From assembly GCA_009738435.1 (NCBI GenBank), contig CP046522.1, positions 3,565,249-3,629,248 on the forward strand: 64,000 nt of DNA, in the 5' to 3' direction. The notes below the pieces were generated by a model. That model was given only the letters and a program-made list of their open reading frames with translations, did no database searches and was not told where the DNA came from. Source of the stretch: Clostridium bovifaecis. Lineage in GTDB: Bacteria; Bacillota; Clostridia; Clostridiales; Clostridiaceae. A program made the translations under genes and the position numbers. Of this stretch, positions 36,496-45,752 are shown in pieces. Numbering within the stretch: the first letter of the stretch is position 1; every line of letters starts with the position of its first letter.

Positions 36496-37062
36496 TTATT
36501 TCTTAATCTTGAGGATATCTTTCTCACTAAAAGCTTTAGATATATCGAAGTTTCCACCTAAAGTATCTACGCTTTTATTGTCCACTAATATTTTAACTTT
36601 ATCAATTGAACTTAATTGTGTTAATGACAAAACAATGCTCCTTAAGCAAGCTTCTTCTTTACCCGCACTCATCTTAAATCTAGCAGCTTCGCTTAAATTC
36701 ACATAAGCAATACCATCTTTAATTGAAAAGCTTGTAAGTTTAGTATCTTTATGAAATATAGGCTTTAATTGACTTTCTACAGAAGGTCCTTTTATAAGTT
36801 CTTGAATCATAATCTCACCTATAAGCTCTTCCCTCTTTATCATTCTTTCTTCTCTTACTACTTTTACTTCCTTCTCGTCTTTAGATCCATCAAAATAAAC
36901 ATCTAGGTTTATGTAAGTTTCGTCGGAGTTAGGTAACTTTAATGTCTTTAACTTTTCATTATTCTTTACTAAGGCTTCATTTTTGTTGCCACACCCTGAA
37001 AGAACTATTACTAAAGAAGCTGTTATTAATATGATTGAAAATAGTTTATATATCTTCTTCAT
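36496..37062 (-). CDS. GerMN-domain lipoprotein
   Basis: 188 residues. Lipoprotein signal with LSGC, lipidated Cys at residue 24. The GerMN (sporulation/spore-germination) domain covers about 48-180: INLDVYFDG, IMIQELIKGP, FSIKDGIAYVNLSEAARFKM. It is 14 bases downstream of walJ. A role in envelope or spore formation is inferred from the family. Confidence 0.87.
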   Translation of the reverse strand: MKKIYKLFSIILITASLVIVLSGCGNKNEALVKNNEKLKTLKLPNSDETYINLDVYFDGSKDEKEVKVVREERMIKREELIGEIMIQELIKGPSVESQLKPIFHKDTKLTSFSIKDGIAYVNLSEAARFKMSAGKEEACLRSIVLSLTQLSSIDKVKILVDNKSVDTLGGNFDISKAFSEKDILKIKK

Positions 37063-37076
37063 ATCATGCCTCCTCC

Positions 37077-37862
37077 TTAAAATTCTATGTAGTTACTTGG
37101 CATGTCTCGTTTAGCCATGCTAATAAGTACATCTTCATTTACCTTTATACCTTCTTCTCTTAGTACACTCACTACTGTCTCATATGCCAGCTCCGGATAA
37201 TTATTTGTCTTGCTTAAATGCCCTAGCACTACGTTTTTACAATTGCTTTTAATCATATTAACTATGGCTTTCCCGCAATCATAATTAGACAAATGTCCAA
37301 CATCACTTAAAATTCTTCTCTTTAAAGGGTATGGATATGGCCCAAACTTTACCATCTCTACATCATGGTTGCTTTCTAACAGAACTATATCTGACCCTTT
37401 TACATTTTCTTCTACTTCCCTTGAGAAATATCCCAGATCTGTTGCTATACTTACTTTATTCTTACCACAAGTTATTGTATACCCTACTGGGTCTGAGGCA
37501 TCATGCGGTATTGAATAGCTAGCTATATACATATCTTTTATATTAATACTATCAACACCTATAACTTTCCTATTTTCTTCTTTAACTTTTCCTATGGATT
37601 TCTCCATACCTTTCCACGTAAGCTCATTAGCAAAAATAGGTATATCATATCTTCTTGATAGGACTCCTACACCTTTTACATGGTCAATATGCTCATGAGT
37701 GATAAAGATACCATCTATTTTATTGGGCTCTCTATTAATAGATGCAAGTGCACTTTCTATGCTTTTCCCTGGCAACCCTGCATCTATTAATATACTTCCG
37801 TAATTCGAAGATACATATATACTATTTCCACTACTTCCGCTATATAAAGGACAAAATATCAT
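37077..37862 (-). CDS. WalJ/YycJ-type metallo-beta-lactamase-fold hydrolase
   Basis: 261 residues from ATG 37862, chosen because GGAGAAAG lies before it and the next residues (IFCPLYSGSSGNS) match YycJ; ATG 37880 has no site. Metal motif FITHEHIDHVKG, further His/Asp in SIPHDASDP, ATDLGY and VVLGHLS. The family has 5'-3' exonuclease activity in Bacillus relatives. It follows murA by 31 bases and precedes gerM. Confidence 0.9.
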   Translation of the reverse strand: MIFCPLYSGSSGNSIYVSSNYGSILIDAGLPGKSIESALASINREPNKIDGIFITHEHIDHVKGVGVLSRRYDIPIFANELTWKGMEKSIGKVKEENRKVIGVDSINIKDMYIASYSIPHDASDPVGYTITCGKNKVSIATDLGYFSREVEENVKGSDIVLLESNHDVEMVKFGPYPYPLKRRILSDVGHLSNYDCGKAIVNMIKSNCKNVVLGHLSKTNNYPELAYETVVSVLREEGIKVNEDVLISMAKRDMPSNYIEF

Positions 37863-37893
37863 TGTGCTTTCTCCTATCATACAACTCTAGGAC

Positions 37894-39153
37894 TTATTCA
37901 TCCTTAGCTCTTACTATTTTTGCTCCTAGCTTATTAAACTTTTCTTCAATATAAGGATATCCTCTATCTATGTGCTCTATGCTAGTAACTTCAGTTACTC
38001 CTTTAGCAATAAGTCCTGCTATAACCATAGCTGCTCCTGCTCTTAAATCTGTAGCTTTTACTTTAGCTCCTGTAAGGTTTGATACTCCTTCAATAATAGC
38101 TAAATTACCTTCTACACTTACTTGAGCTCCCATCTTCTTAAGCTCATCCATATGTTTAAATCTGCTTTCCCATATACTTTCGTTAACTATACTTCTTCCC
38201 TTAGCTATACTCAAAAGAGTAGTCATCGGCTGCTGTACATCTGTAGGAAATCCTGGATAAGGAAGTGTTTTTATATTCACTCCTCTTAACTCTCCTGTGC
38301 TTTCCACAGTTACGCTATCCCCATTTTCTAATACTTTTACACCCATCTCTATAAGCTTTGCTGATATAGATTCTAGATGTTTAGGTATAACGTTATTTAC
38401 GGTAACTCTTCCTCCGCATGCTGCAGTAGCAATCATATATGTACCCGCTTCAATTTGATCTGGTATAACACTATAGTTGCAGCCAGTTAATTCTTTTACT
38501 CCATTTATCTTAATAACATCTGTTCCTGCGCCCTTTATATCTGCACCCATGGTATTTAAAAAGTTAGCTACATCAACTACATGAGGTTCTTTAGCTGCGT
38601 TTTCAAGTACGGTCTTTCCTTCAGCAAGAGACGCTGCCAGCATTACATTGATAGTTGCACCTACGCTAACTACATCAAAGTATATATTGGCTCCAGCTAA
38701 TTTATCTGCTTCTACAACAACTGCACCATGCTCAATTTTAACCTTTGCACCTAGAGCTTCAAACCCCTTTATATGTTGGTCAATAGGTCTTACCCCTATA
38801 GCACATCCACCAGGCATTTCCACCCTAGCCTTTTTAAATCTTCCAAGTAAGGCTCCTATTAAATAATAAGAAGCTCTCATTTTTCTTACATCTTCTGTAT
38901 TCGCATCACTATTATTTATGCAAGTACTGTCTATTGTAATTGTATTTTTATTCTTACTTACTTTAGCTCCTAAGCTTTCTATAATTCTTTCGATACAGTG
39001 TGTGTCACTAATTTGAGGTATGTTATCAATAGTACAAATCTCTTTACTGGCCATTATAGCTGCTGGTAAAATAGCTACAGCTGCATTTTTAGCTCCACTA
39101 ATTTCTATATCTCCATTAAGAGGTCTTCCTCCATAAATAATCAACTTCTCCAT
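37894..39153 (-). CDS. murA: UDP-N-acetylglucosamine 1-carboxyvinyltransferase MurA
   Basis: 419 residues from ATG 39153; the in-frame ATG 39165 overlaps the AAGGA ribosome site, so the later start fits better. First committed step of peptidoglycan synthesis. Motifs: [14 protein letters not shown], the catalytic-cysteine loop [13 protein letters not shown] (target of fosfomycin) and [12 protein letters not shown]. It heads a short murA-walJ-gerM group. Confidence 0.95.
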   Translation of the reverse strand: MEKLIIYGGRPLNGDIEISGAKNAAVAILPAAIMASKEICTIDNIPQISDTHCIERIIESLGAKVSKNKNTITIDSTCINNSDANTEDVRKMRASYYLIGALLGRFKKARVEMPGGCAIGVRPIDQHIKGFEALGAKVKIEHGAVVVEADKLAGANIYFDVVSVGATINVMLAASLAEGKTVLENAAKEPHVVDVANFLNTMGADIKGAGTDVIKINGVKELTGCNYSVIPDQIEAGTYMIATAACGGRVTVNNVIPKHLESISAKLIEMGVKVLENGDSVTVESTGELRGVNIKTLPYPGFPTDVQQPMTTLLSIAKGRSIVNESIWESRFKHMDELKKMGAQVSVEGNLAIIEGVSNLTGAKVKATDLRAGAAMVIAGLIAKGVTEVTSIEHIDRGYPYIEEKFNKLGAKIVRAKDE

Positions 39154-39553
39154 ATGATTATCCATCCTTACTATCTATTTTAGTATTTATTAATATTTAT
39201 CCACTTTCAATGAGATTACTCTTTCCTTTTTCAAAAGCACACTCAAAGGGCTAATGCTTATTACCAAATTATACTTTGGCATAGCTGCCTATGTAGAATT
39301 AATAAAATGCTTATAAATATAGCATTTAATATTTCACAAACTTTATTATAGCACAATACTGACTGTTTTTAATACCTATTTTTTATAATATTACAAGTAT
39401 AACTTTCATGGTAACCTAATATATTCACTATTAGGGTTAAGTTGTAAATAATATATCTCTTCTTTAATTATTTCAGATAAGTTTTAAATTAATGTACAAA
39501 TATTATAAATGTGATATAATAACAATAAAAATCGTTTTAGCTGGGGGATTAAA
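39154..39553. other. Divergent promoter region murA / 2H-like gene
   Basis: No gene seen. On the minus strand GTGCTATAAT (near 39345-39355) and AAGTATAATTTGG (near 39268-39280) are possible -10 elements for murA. On the plus strand GATATAATAAC (near 39510-39520) suits the next gene. A small hairpin AAATGCT-AGCATTT (39306-39329) has no clear role. Confidence 0.4.
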
Positions 39554-40099
39554 ATGAAGTATCATTTAGTTGCCTTATTTGATAAAGAATCTAATAAGCT
39601 TATTGAAACAACACAAAGAGATTTATGTAGAAAATATAAACTTTATAAGACAAATCAACAATTTTATATACATATTCAAACAATAATTGATCCTGATATG
39701 GATAAACTTAATAAAATTGTTATAGATACATTAGCTCCTTATAAAAAGTTCAAGGTACAGCTTAATCCTAAATTTTATTTTGATAAATCTCAAAAAACTA
39801 TAAATTTGAAAGTAGAGCATAGTGGGTATATAACAAGAATCATTCGTAATATTACGGATACCCTTGTTTTAAGCGGATTTAATATACAGAATGATTTTAA
39901 TAAAGATCTATGCATGCCTCTTGCAAATTCAAATTACTCAATCAGAAAAGCTTTGGGTGATGATCTTCCTACTGCATTTACATGCAAAGGAGAAGATATT
40001 TGCTATGACTTTGCTAGGATAAATCGTCTCGAGCTTTGGAAACCGATTACTAATAAAAAGGAAGTTTTAGTAAAAGACTATCATTTAAGAGAATATTAG
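39554..40099 (+). CDS. Protein with 2H-phosphoesterase-like layout, function unknown
   Basis: 181 residues. The start MKYHLVALFDKES, a first motif FYIHIQTII near residue 39 and a second half with LPLANSNY-like MPLANSNYSI spaced about 85 residues later follow the two-lobe plan of 2H (LigT/YjcG) phosphoesterases. The catalytic HxT motifs are not intact (HIQT, and no His in the second), so it may be inactive or only distantly related. AGCTGGGGG precedes the start. No operon partners. Confidence 0.5.
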   Translation: MKYHLVALFDKESNKLIETTQRDLCRKYKLYKTNQQFYIHIQTIIDPDMDKLNKIVIDTLAPYKKFKVQLNPKFYFDKSQKTINLKVEHSGYITRIIRNITDTLVLSGFNIQNDFNKDLCMPLANSNYSIRKALGDDLPTAFTCKGEDICYDFARINRLELWKPITNKKEVLVKDYHLREY

Positions 40100-40109
40100 T
40101 AAGACAAAT

Positions 40110-40154
40110 AATCCATGTCGAAATTACATTTTTTGATATGGATTTATTTTTTTT
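40110..40154 (+). terminator. Terminator after the 2H-like gene
   Basis: AATCCATgTC/GAtATGGATT stem, 15-base loop, followed by a T run (TATTTTTTTT). Confidence 0.8.
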
Positions 40155-40251
40155 AACAAAATTTAATGTAAACGTTTTGTCAATCTTTTAATATTTCTGA
40201 AAATATTATAAAATATATTATATGAAATTTAAAGAAAGGCGGAAACCTTAA

Positions 40252-40737
40252 ATGAACTTATATAAGTTATTCCAGTTACAGCATGATCTCGACAAAAGAA
40301 TTTTAGAAGAACATAAATTACATGGTGAATCTCTTTTTTCTAAAAAAATTTTAGCCCTTCAAGTAGAGATAAGTGAGCTTGCCAATGAAACTCGCTGTTT
40401 TAAATTTTGGAGTAATAAGGGGCCATCACCTAAAGAAAAAATATTAGAAGAGTATGTTGACTGCCTGCACTTTATATTAAGCATAGGTCTTGATAAAAAT
40501 TATTCTGACATCAATGTTAACTGCAAAAATGAAACTACTGAATTAACAAAAAAGTTTCTTAATCTCTACATAGATATTAATGACTTTGTAGTGTGCTCCT
40601 CTAGAGATAACTATAAAACTCTATTTGAAGATTTTCTATGCGTTGGAAGTGACTTAGGTTTTACTTTTAAGGAAATTGAAAGTGCCTATTATGATAAAAA
40701 TGCTGTGAATCATATAAGACAAGATAGCGGATATTAA
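40252..40737 (+). CDS. Dimeric dUTPase / MazG-like nucleotide pyrophosphatase
   Basis: 161 residues, all-helical dUTPase_2 family. Metal ligands lie in LQVEISELANETRCFKFW (about 44-61) and EEYVDCLHFILSIGLD (about 70-85); the C-terminal AYYDKNAVNHIRQDSGY is conserved. It splits dUTP to dUMP and pyrophosphate and keeps uracil out of DNA, complementing Ung. AAAGGCGG before ATG 40252. Confidence 0.9.
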   Translation: MNLYKLFQLQHDLDKRILEEHKLHGESLFSKKILALQVEISELANETRCFKFWSNKGPSPKEKILEEYVDCLHFILSIGLDKNYSDINVNCKNETTELTKKFLNLYIDINDFVVCSSRDNYKTLFEDFLCVGSDLGFTFKEIESAYYDKNAVNHIRQDSGY

Positions 40738-40751
40738 TATATTAACCTTCT

Positions 40752-40792
40752 AAGAATAATATAACCTAAAACTTTAGGGTACACTATTCTTG
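40752..40792 (+). terminator. Imperfect hairpin before the DMT-type gene
   Basis: AAGAATA...ACCTaaaacttTAGGGT...TATTCTT. It sits between the dUTPase stop and the next ribosome site without a T run, so it may be a weak terminator or leader structure. Confidence 0.4.
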
Positions 40793-40806
40793 GAGGGTGA
40801 TTTTTT

Positions 40807-41238
40807 ATGTTTGGATTAATCTGTTCTCTTCTTGCAGGTCTTTTTATGAGTGTTCAGGGTGTTTTTAACACTCGTCTTAGTGAAAAAATTGGACTTTGGG
40901 AGACCAACACAGTAGTGCAAGGAATAGGATTTGCTTTAACTTTAGTAATTATGATATTTATAGGGAAAGGCAATATACGAAATATAAGTACAGCAAATAA
41001 ACTTTACTTATTAGGAGGTCCTCTTGGTGCTGCTATTACCTTTACAGTTATGTGCGGAATGTCTAAGCTAGGTCCTACTTATGCAGTTAGTGCAATACTG
41101 ATTGCTCAGTTAGTCTCTGCCGCACTAATTGAAGCATTTGGGCTTTTCGATTCTAATAAATCTCACTTCGGTATGGGTAAAATAATTGGCGCTGCCATTA
41201 TGCTTATAGGTATAATAGTGTTCGAGTGGAAAAGATAA
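40807..41238 (+). CDS. DMT-superfamily transporter (YdcZ/DUF606 family)
   Basis: 143 residues, five TM helices. Start GLICSLLAGLFMSVQGVFNTRLSEKIG and GGPLGAAITFTVMCGMSKLGPTYAVSAILIAQL fit the YdcZ family. One such unit has half the usual number of helices and should work as a dimer. Substrate unknown. Confidence 0.82.
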   Translation: MFGLICSLLAGLFMSVQGVFNTRLSEKIGLWETNTVVQGIGFALTLVIMIFIGKGNIRNISTANKLYLLGGPLGAAITFTVMCGMSKLGPTYAVSAILIAQLVSAALIEAFGLFDSNKSHFGMGKIIGAAIMLIGIIVFEWKR

Positions 41239-41271
41239 AGGACCAGAAAGAGTATCTGGTTCTTTATCTTT
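41231..41271 (+). terminator. Terminator of the DMT gene
   Basis: AAAGATAAAGgACCAGA pairs with TCTGGTtCTTTATCTTT and is followed by T-rich sequence; the stem includes the stop codon. Confidence 0.88.
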
Positions 41272-41371
41272 TATTTAAAATCTCTTTTTCTATAAATTAC
41301 ATCCATTATTAACATTTATTCAGTAGCAATACTATAATATATAATAGAGTAATGTTTTATGGAGGATTTGT

Positions 41372-42565
41372 ATGCTTTCCTTGAAGAATAAGTTAGATAT
41401 AAATTTAAAAGATGCTTTAAAAAATAAGCTCTATAAAAATTATAGAGTTTTAATACATTGTAAATCTCTTCAAAGCAAAATCGAGAAAAAACTCAATATA
41501 TATAAGTGTGATATTATACGCTCAATTCCTTCTATAGGATGTATATGTGCTAATGTCTCCTCTAATATAATAGAAAGACTTACTGAATATCCTGAAATAG
41601 TTTATATATCTCTTGATAGTTATGCTCTTTTATGCGGCAGTAGTGTTCTTGCTGCTAACGGAATGATTTTTGAAAATAAGAGTAAATTAACAGGGCAACA
41701 TATAGGTATAGGGATTGTAGATAGTGGTGTTTATCCTCATCCTGACTTGAAAAGACCTACTAACAAAATTTTAAACTTCTTAGATCTTATAAATAACCTT
41801 AAATACCCTTATGATGATAACGGTCACGGAACTTTTGTAAGTGGAATTATATGCTCTAGCGGCTATAGTTCTAATGGTATGTATAAAGGGGTAGCTGATG
41901 GAAGTAAGATTTATATGATAAAAGCCTTTAATAGTTTAGGTAGAGGCTTTATCTCTGATATACTGTTTGCTATAGATACTTTAATAAATGAGAGCAGCGA
42001 TTATAATATTAAAATAATCTGTCTTCCATTTGAACTTATAGATTATAACAAGTTCAATTTATCTTTATTTTCAAGTCTATTTGATAAGGCCATAGAAAAA
42101 AATATAATTATTATAGTCCCAAGTGGGCACAATAGTAATATAGAAAATTCTATGAGAGGAATAGCGTTGCTAAAGAATTGTATCACTGTAGGTGGAATAG
42201 ACACTACAAGTAGCAAAAAACCTTATGAAGGCTCTTCAGCTGGGGCTAGCAGTAGGCTTGAAAAGCCTGACTTATCTGCTGCTTGTGTGAATATATGCTC
42301 ATTAAACTCAGATTTAACTTATGTTTCTGAAAGAGATGGTCAAAAGCTATATCCTCATCCCATAGATAAGTACTATGTAAATTATACAGGTACATCTTGT
42401 GCTGCTGCTTATATAAGCGGAATTTGCGCTTTGTTATGCGAAAGCAACCCTAACTTGACATATAAGGATTTAGTCTCTTTGCTTAAGGTATCCTGTAACC
42501 TTCTTAATATTCCCAAAAATATACAAGGGTCGGGTATTGTAAACATAGGCAAATTACTTCCTTAG
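41372..42565 (+). CDS. Subtilisin-like serine protease (S8), no secretion signal
   Basis: 397 residues. An N-terminal propeptide-like region (about 24-85) precedes the peptidase domain. Catalytic triad D117 (IGIVDSGVYPHPDL), H152 (DNGHGTFVSG) and S342 (YTGTSCAAAYISG). The oxyanion Asn is in VPSGHN rather than A-G-N, and the usual Pro after GTSxA is Ala. With no signal peptide it should be intracellular; a sporulation or spore role (as for Csp/intracellular subtilisins) is possible. GGAGG before ATG 41372. Confidence 0.88.
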   Translation: MLSLKNKLDINLKDALKNKLYKNYRVLIHCKSLQSKIEKKLNIYKCDIIRSIPSIGCICANVSSNIIERLTEYPEIVYISLDSYALLCGSSVLAANGMIFENKSKLTGQHIGIGIVDSGVYPHPDLKRPTNKILNFLDLINNLKYPYDDNGHGTFVSGIICSSGYSSNGMYKGVADGSKIYMIKAFNSLGRGFISDILFAIDTLINESSDYNIKIICLPFELIDYNKFNLSLFSSLFDKAIEKNIIIIVPSGHNSNIENSMRGIALLKNCITVGGIDTTSSKKPYEGSSAGASSRLEKPDLSAACVNICSLNSDLTYVSERDGQKLYPHPIDKYYVNYTGTSCAAAYISGICALLCESNPNLTYKDLVSLLKVSCNLLNIPKNIQGSGIVNIGKLLP

Positions 42566-42642
42566 AATTAAACTTATTAAAATAATATTACAGATCTTCT
42601 TTTAATACACATATAAGACTCAGTAATAAATAAGTTTTACGC

Positions 42643-42673
42643 TATAATAACAGTTATTATGAGATAATAACTG
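42643..42673 (+). promoter_or_regulatory. Ferritin promoter with 23-base perfect palindrome
   Basis: TATAAT (42643-42648) followed at once by CAGTTATTAT-gag-ATAATAACTG (42651-42673), which covers the expected start of transcription. Placement fits a repressor site for a Fur/PerR-like or other metal regulator; the sequence is not an exact match to either consensus. Confidence 0.65.
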
Positions 42674-42694
42674 CAAATCTAGGAGGATTAACTT

Positions 42695-43204
42695 ATGATA
42701 AGTGAAAAGCTTATGCAAAAATTAAATGAACAAATAACCTATGAATTATTCTCTGCGCATCTATATCTTGCAATGGCCGCTTATTGTGCTTCTCAAGACC
42801 TAGATGGGTTTTCCAACTTTTTTAAAGTTCAAGCAGAGGAAGAAAGGTTTCATGCAATGAAGTTTTTCAATTATGTTAATGAAAGAGAGGGCAATATTAA
42901 ACTTACTGGCTTTGATGCTCCTAAAAATGAATTTGCTTCCATATTAAACGTATTTGAAGAAGGATATGAACACGAGCGAGAAGTCACTAGAAGAATATAT
43001 GAATTATCTGATATTTCATTAGAAGAAAGAGAACATGCAACTATAAGCCTTTTAAAATGGTTTATAGATGAACAAGTTGAGGAAGAAGCTTCCTTTAATA
43101 CCCTAATTAAAAAGCTAAAAAGAATCGATAATGACAGCACAGCTTTATATATGTTAGATGCAGAACTTGCTCAAAGATCTTTTACACCTCCTGTTGAAGC
43201 ATAA
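42695..43204 (+). CDS. ftnA: Ferritin
   Basis: 169 residues, bacterial non-heme ferritin. Ferroxidase residues: NEQITYELFSAHLYLAM (E17-type), QAEEERFHAMKF (ExxH), and later the EEREHATISLLKWFIDEQVEEEASF helix. It stores iron as a 24-mer. AGGAGG precedes ATG 42695. A palindrome at the promoter suggests metal control. Confidence 0.95.
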   Translation: MISEKLMQKLNEQITYELFSAHLYLAMAAYCASQDLDGFSNFFKVQAEEERFHAMKFFNYVNEREGNIKLTGFDAPKNEFASILNVFEEGYEHEREVTRRIYELSDISLEEREHATISLLKWFIDEQVEEEASFNTLIKKLKRIDNDSTALYMLDAELAQRSFTPPVEA

Positions 43205-43246
43205 AAAAGATGCAAGAATTGACTCCATCAATTCTTGCATCTTTTT
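43203..43246. terminator. Bidirectional terminator between ferritin and symporter
   Basis: A perfect 19-base stem (AAAAAGATGCAAGAATTGA with its complement) and five-base loop, with T runs on both strands. Confidence 0.93.
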
Positions 43247-43249
43247 GCT

Positions 43250-44452
43250 TTAAGCTTCTCTAGCCTTAACTTCTACTAATTTACCTCTGTTTTTACCTTT
43301 TCCTGCAATATAGTCAACTATAATAGCTATTGCTCCATCGCCTGTTACATTTGTAGCTGTACCAAAGCTATCTTGTGCTGCATGTAATGCTATCATCAAG
43401 CCTTGTTGTGGTTGAGTAAATAAAAGCATATCTTGAAGCAGCCCTAAAGATGCCATAACACCGCCTCCTGGTATTCCAGGGGCTGCCACCATAGTTATTC
43501 CAAGCATAAGTATAAATGGAAACATTATAGCTAATGTAGGAGCTTGTCCGTTCATAAGCATAACTCCCATCGAAGCTAATACTAATGTTATAGTATCTCC
43601 AGCTAAATGTATTGTTGCACATAATGGAACAACGAAATCTACAATATCATCTGAAACGCCATTCTTTCTTACGCATTCTAAATTTACTGGTATAGTAGCT
43701 GCTGACGACTGTGTTCCTAATGCTGTAAAGTACGCAGGCACTTCACCTTTTAAACATTTAATTGGATTTTTTCCACTAATAAATCCTGCTATTCCATACT
43801 GAACTAATAAATAAGCCACTTGAAGCAATAATAATATTATATACACAGATGAGAACGCCTTTAATGTTTTAAATATTTCACCAGCAACTGTCAATCTTAC
43901 AAATATGCCCATTATGTATAACGGTACAAAAGGTATAATAACATTTTTTACTGCTAATGCAACTACATCTTGAAAATCCTTCATTGTATTTAATAAAGTT
44001 TTACCCTTTATATATGACATCCCAAGTCCTAACATGAAGGCCATAACCAATGCTGTCATAACTCCCATTATTGGATCTATAGTTACAGAAAAATATGGCT
44101 CTAAATTTACTACTGATTTTTTAGCTACCTCCCCAGCTTTTATTACCTTAGGAAGTATAGATACCCCAAAAAAGTAAGCTGTAATGCCTGCTATTACTGT
44201 CGAAACGTACGCAATTGCTGCTGTTATAGCTAACAACTTTCCAGACTCCTTCCCTAAATCCGCGATACCTGGTGCAACAAATCCTATTATTATACAAGGA
44301 ATAATAAAGCTTAAAAAGCTACCAAATATGCTTGAGAAAGTCACAAGTATTCTTGAAATAAAATAAACTTCTGTACTCCTAGACACGGCCCCTATTATAA
44401 TTCCTAATATAATTCCAATAATCAGTCTAGGCAATAACCCCATTTTTTTCAT
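43250..44452 (-). CDS. Dicarboxylate/amino acid:cation symporter (DAACS family)
   Basis: 400 residues, eight TM helices plus two re-entrant loops. The serine-rich loop motif is FTALGTQSSAATIPVNL and the second is PGIPGGGVMASLG; NVTGDGAIAIIVDYIAGK closes the substrate site. Members carry glutamate, aspartate, serine or C4-dicarboxylates with Na+ or H+. It is a single gene, with a strong promoter and an operator-like palindrome upstream. Confidence 0.92.
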   Translation of the reverse strand: MKKMGLLPRLIIGIILGIIIGAVSRSTEVYFISRILVTFSSIFGSFLSFIIPCIIIGFVAPGIADLGKESGKLLAITAAIAYVSTVIAGITAYFFGVSILPKVIKAGEVAKKSVVNLEPYFSVTIDPIMGVMTALVMAFMLGLGMSYIKGKTLLNTMKDFQDVVALAVKNVIIPFVPLYIMGIFVRLTVAGEIFKTLKAFSSVYIILLLLQVAYLLVQYGIAGFISGKNPIKCLKGEVPAYFTALGTQSSAATIPVNLECVRKNGVSDDIVDFVVPLCATIHLAGDTITLVLASMGVMLMNGQAPTLAIMFPFILMLGITMVAAPGIPGGGVMASLGLLQDMLLFTQPQQGLMIALHAAQDSFGTATNVTGDGAIAIIVDYIAGKGKNRGKLVEVKAREA

Positions 44453-44496
44453 ATAAAATCCCCCTTTTTATGTCTTTGTTTTCCCATGGTGTACAT

Positions 44497-44550
44497 TTGT
44501 ATACTGTGTGGATACAATAAGATATTAACACCTTTCCTTGAGGTTGTCAA
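44497..44550 (-). promoter_or_regulatory. Symporter promoter and TTGTAT-N9-ATACAA operator
   Basis: TTGACA (44545-44550), 17 bases, TAATAT (44522-44527). The inverted repeat TTGTAT-N9-ATACAA (44497-44517) starts just after the -10 and covers the start site, as for a GntR-type repressor. No such regulator lies next to the gene. Confidence 0.65.
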
Positions 44551-44587
44551 TAATAAAATCATACATATTTGTAAGTGATAATTATAT

Positions 44588-44634
44588 AAAAAATGACTAA
44601 GCAGATATATTACTACTCTGCTTAGTCATTTTTT
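44588..44634 (-). terminator. Terminator of degV
   Basis: A 17-base stem (AAAAAATGACTAAGCAG and its complement) with a 13-base loop and T run, ten bases after the degV stop. Confidence 0.92.
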
Positions 44635-44644
44635 GATTTTTCCC

Positions 44645-45517
44645 TTACACTACTCTGTCCTTGCCAATAAAGCATAATGATAACATTCCAGCTCCAGTAT
44701 GTGATGCTATTACAGGTCCTACATGATTTATTAAAATTTCTTTTACATTGTATTTTTCAAGAAGCATCTCCTTAAGCAAAAGTGCATCTTCAAGGCAATC
44801 TCCATGACTTATTCCAATAACTGAATTTTCTACATCTAAAATATTTTCTTCAAATTTATCCATAAGCAGCTTTATAGCCTTTTTTCTTCCCCTTACATTA
44901 CTTAGGTTTTCCAGACTTCCTTCCTTATCTATATATATTAAAGGCTTTATTTGAAGAAGTGTACCTATATTAGCCTTTGTGGCTGAAAGCCTCCCTCCTC
45001 TTTTTAAGTGGATGAGATCCTCAACAATAAACCAGTGGTGTACTTTTAACTTATTTGACTCTACCCAATCTACTATCTCATTTTTAGAAGCACCCTTTTT
45101 AAGCATTTCTATTGCACTATAAACTATAATTCCCTCTCCAATAGAAGCACTTTTTGTGTCTATTACCGTTATATCTGCATCCTTCATTTCTTCTTCTACT
45201 AATTGTTTTGCAATATTTGCACTGCTATAGCAGCCACTAATCTTGGAGGACATAGATAAGTGAATTATGGATTTTCCTTCTTTAGCATACTTCCTAAATA
45301 GTTCTTCAAATCTATATACATTTATTTGAGAGGTGGTAGGCATAGCTCCATTTCTTAATGTTCCATAAAACTGCTCATATGTAAGACTTTTTCCGAAATC
45401 ATCTATATATTCTTTTCCCTCTAAATGACATATCAATCCTAAAGCTGGTATATTATTACCTTCAACATACTCCAGTGGCAAATCACAACTTGAATCTATA
45501 GTTATAACAGTATCCAT
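44645..45517 (-). CDS. DegV-family fatty-acid-binding protein
   Basis: 290 residues. N-terminal ITIDSSCDLPLEYV, MPTTSQINVYRFEELF, and LSSKISGCYSSA carry the fatty-acid carboxylate site, and the C-terminal lobe has RGRKKAI and GHVGPVIASHTGAG. In Gram-positives DegV/FakB proteins present fatty acids to the FakA kinase. AAGGGGAT precedes ATG 45517. Confidence 0.93.
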   Translation of the reverse strand: MDTVITIDSSCDLPLEYVEGNNIPALGLICHLEGKEYIDDFGKSLTYEQFYGTLRNGAMPTTSQINVYRFEELFRKYAKEGKSIIHLSMSSKISGCYSSANIAKQLVEEEMKDADITVIDTKSASIGEGIIVYSAIEMLKKGASKNEIVDWVESNKLKVHHWFIVEDLIHLKRGGRLSATKANIGTLLQIKPLIYIDKEGSLENLSNVRGRKKAIKLLMDKFEENILDVENSVIGISHGDCLEDALLLKEMLLEKYNVKEILINHVGPVIASHTGAGMLSLCFIGKDRVV

Positions 45518-45752
45518 TTTATTAATCCCCTTTATTATTTTTTATTAGCTAATTTCATTTAACTGTATTTTATAATATCTTATGACTACAGCCCTCATCC
45601 CATGATTACTTACCGTAAAGCTCTTATATATAGGCCGCTACATCCTTCGATAGAAAATCCGAGTTTCAATTGGAATACTACTTCTATTCGTTAGAAACTA
45701 AGATTTATTTGATTATACCACATATTAGAATATTGCATATATACGGAGGTAA

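Noticed and set aside
39260..39290. TGGCAT near murA as a second sigma-54 promoter
   Set aside because: The -12 TTGC element is missing at the required spacing.
45663..45698. GTTTC...GAAAC stretch resembling a CRISPR repeat
   Set aside because: Single copy, no spacers and no cas genes nearby; only a short inverted end pair.
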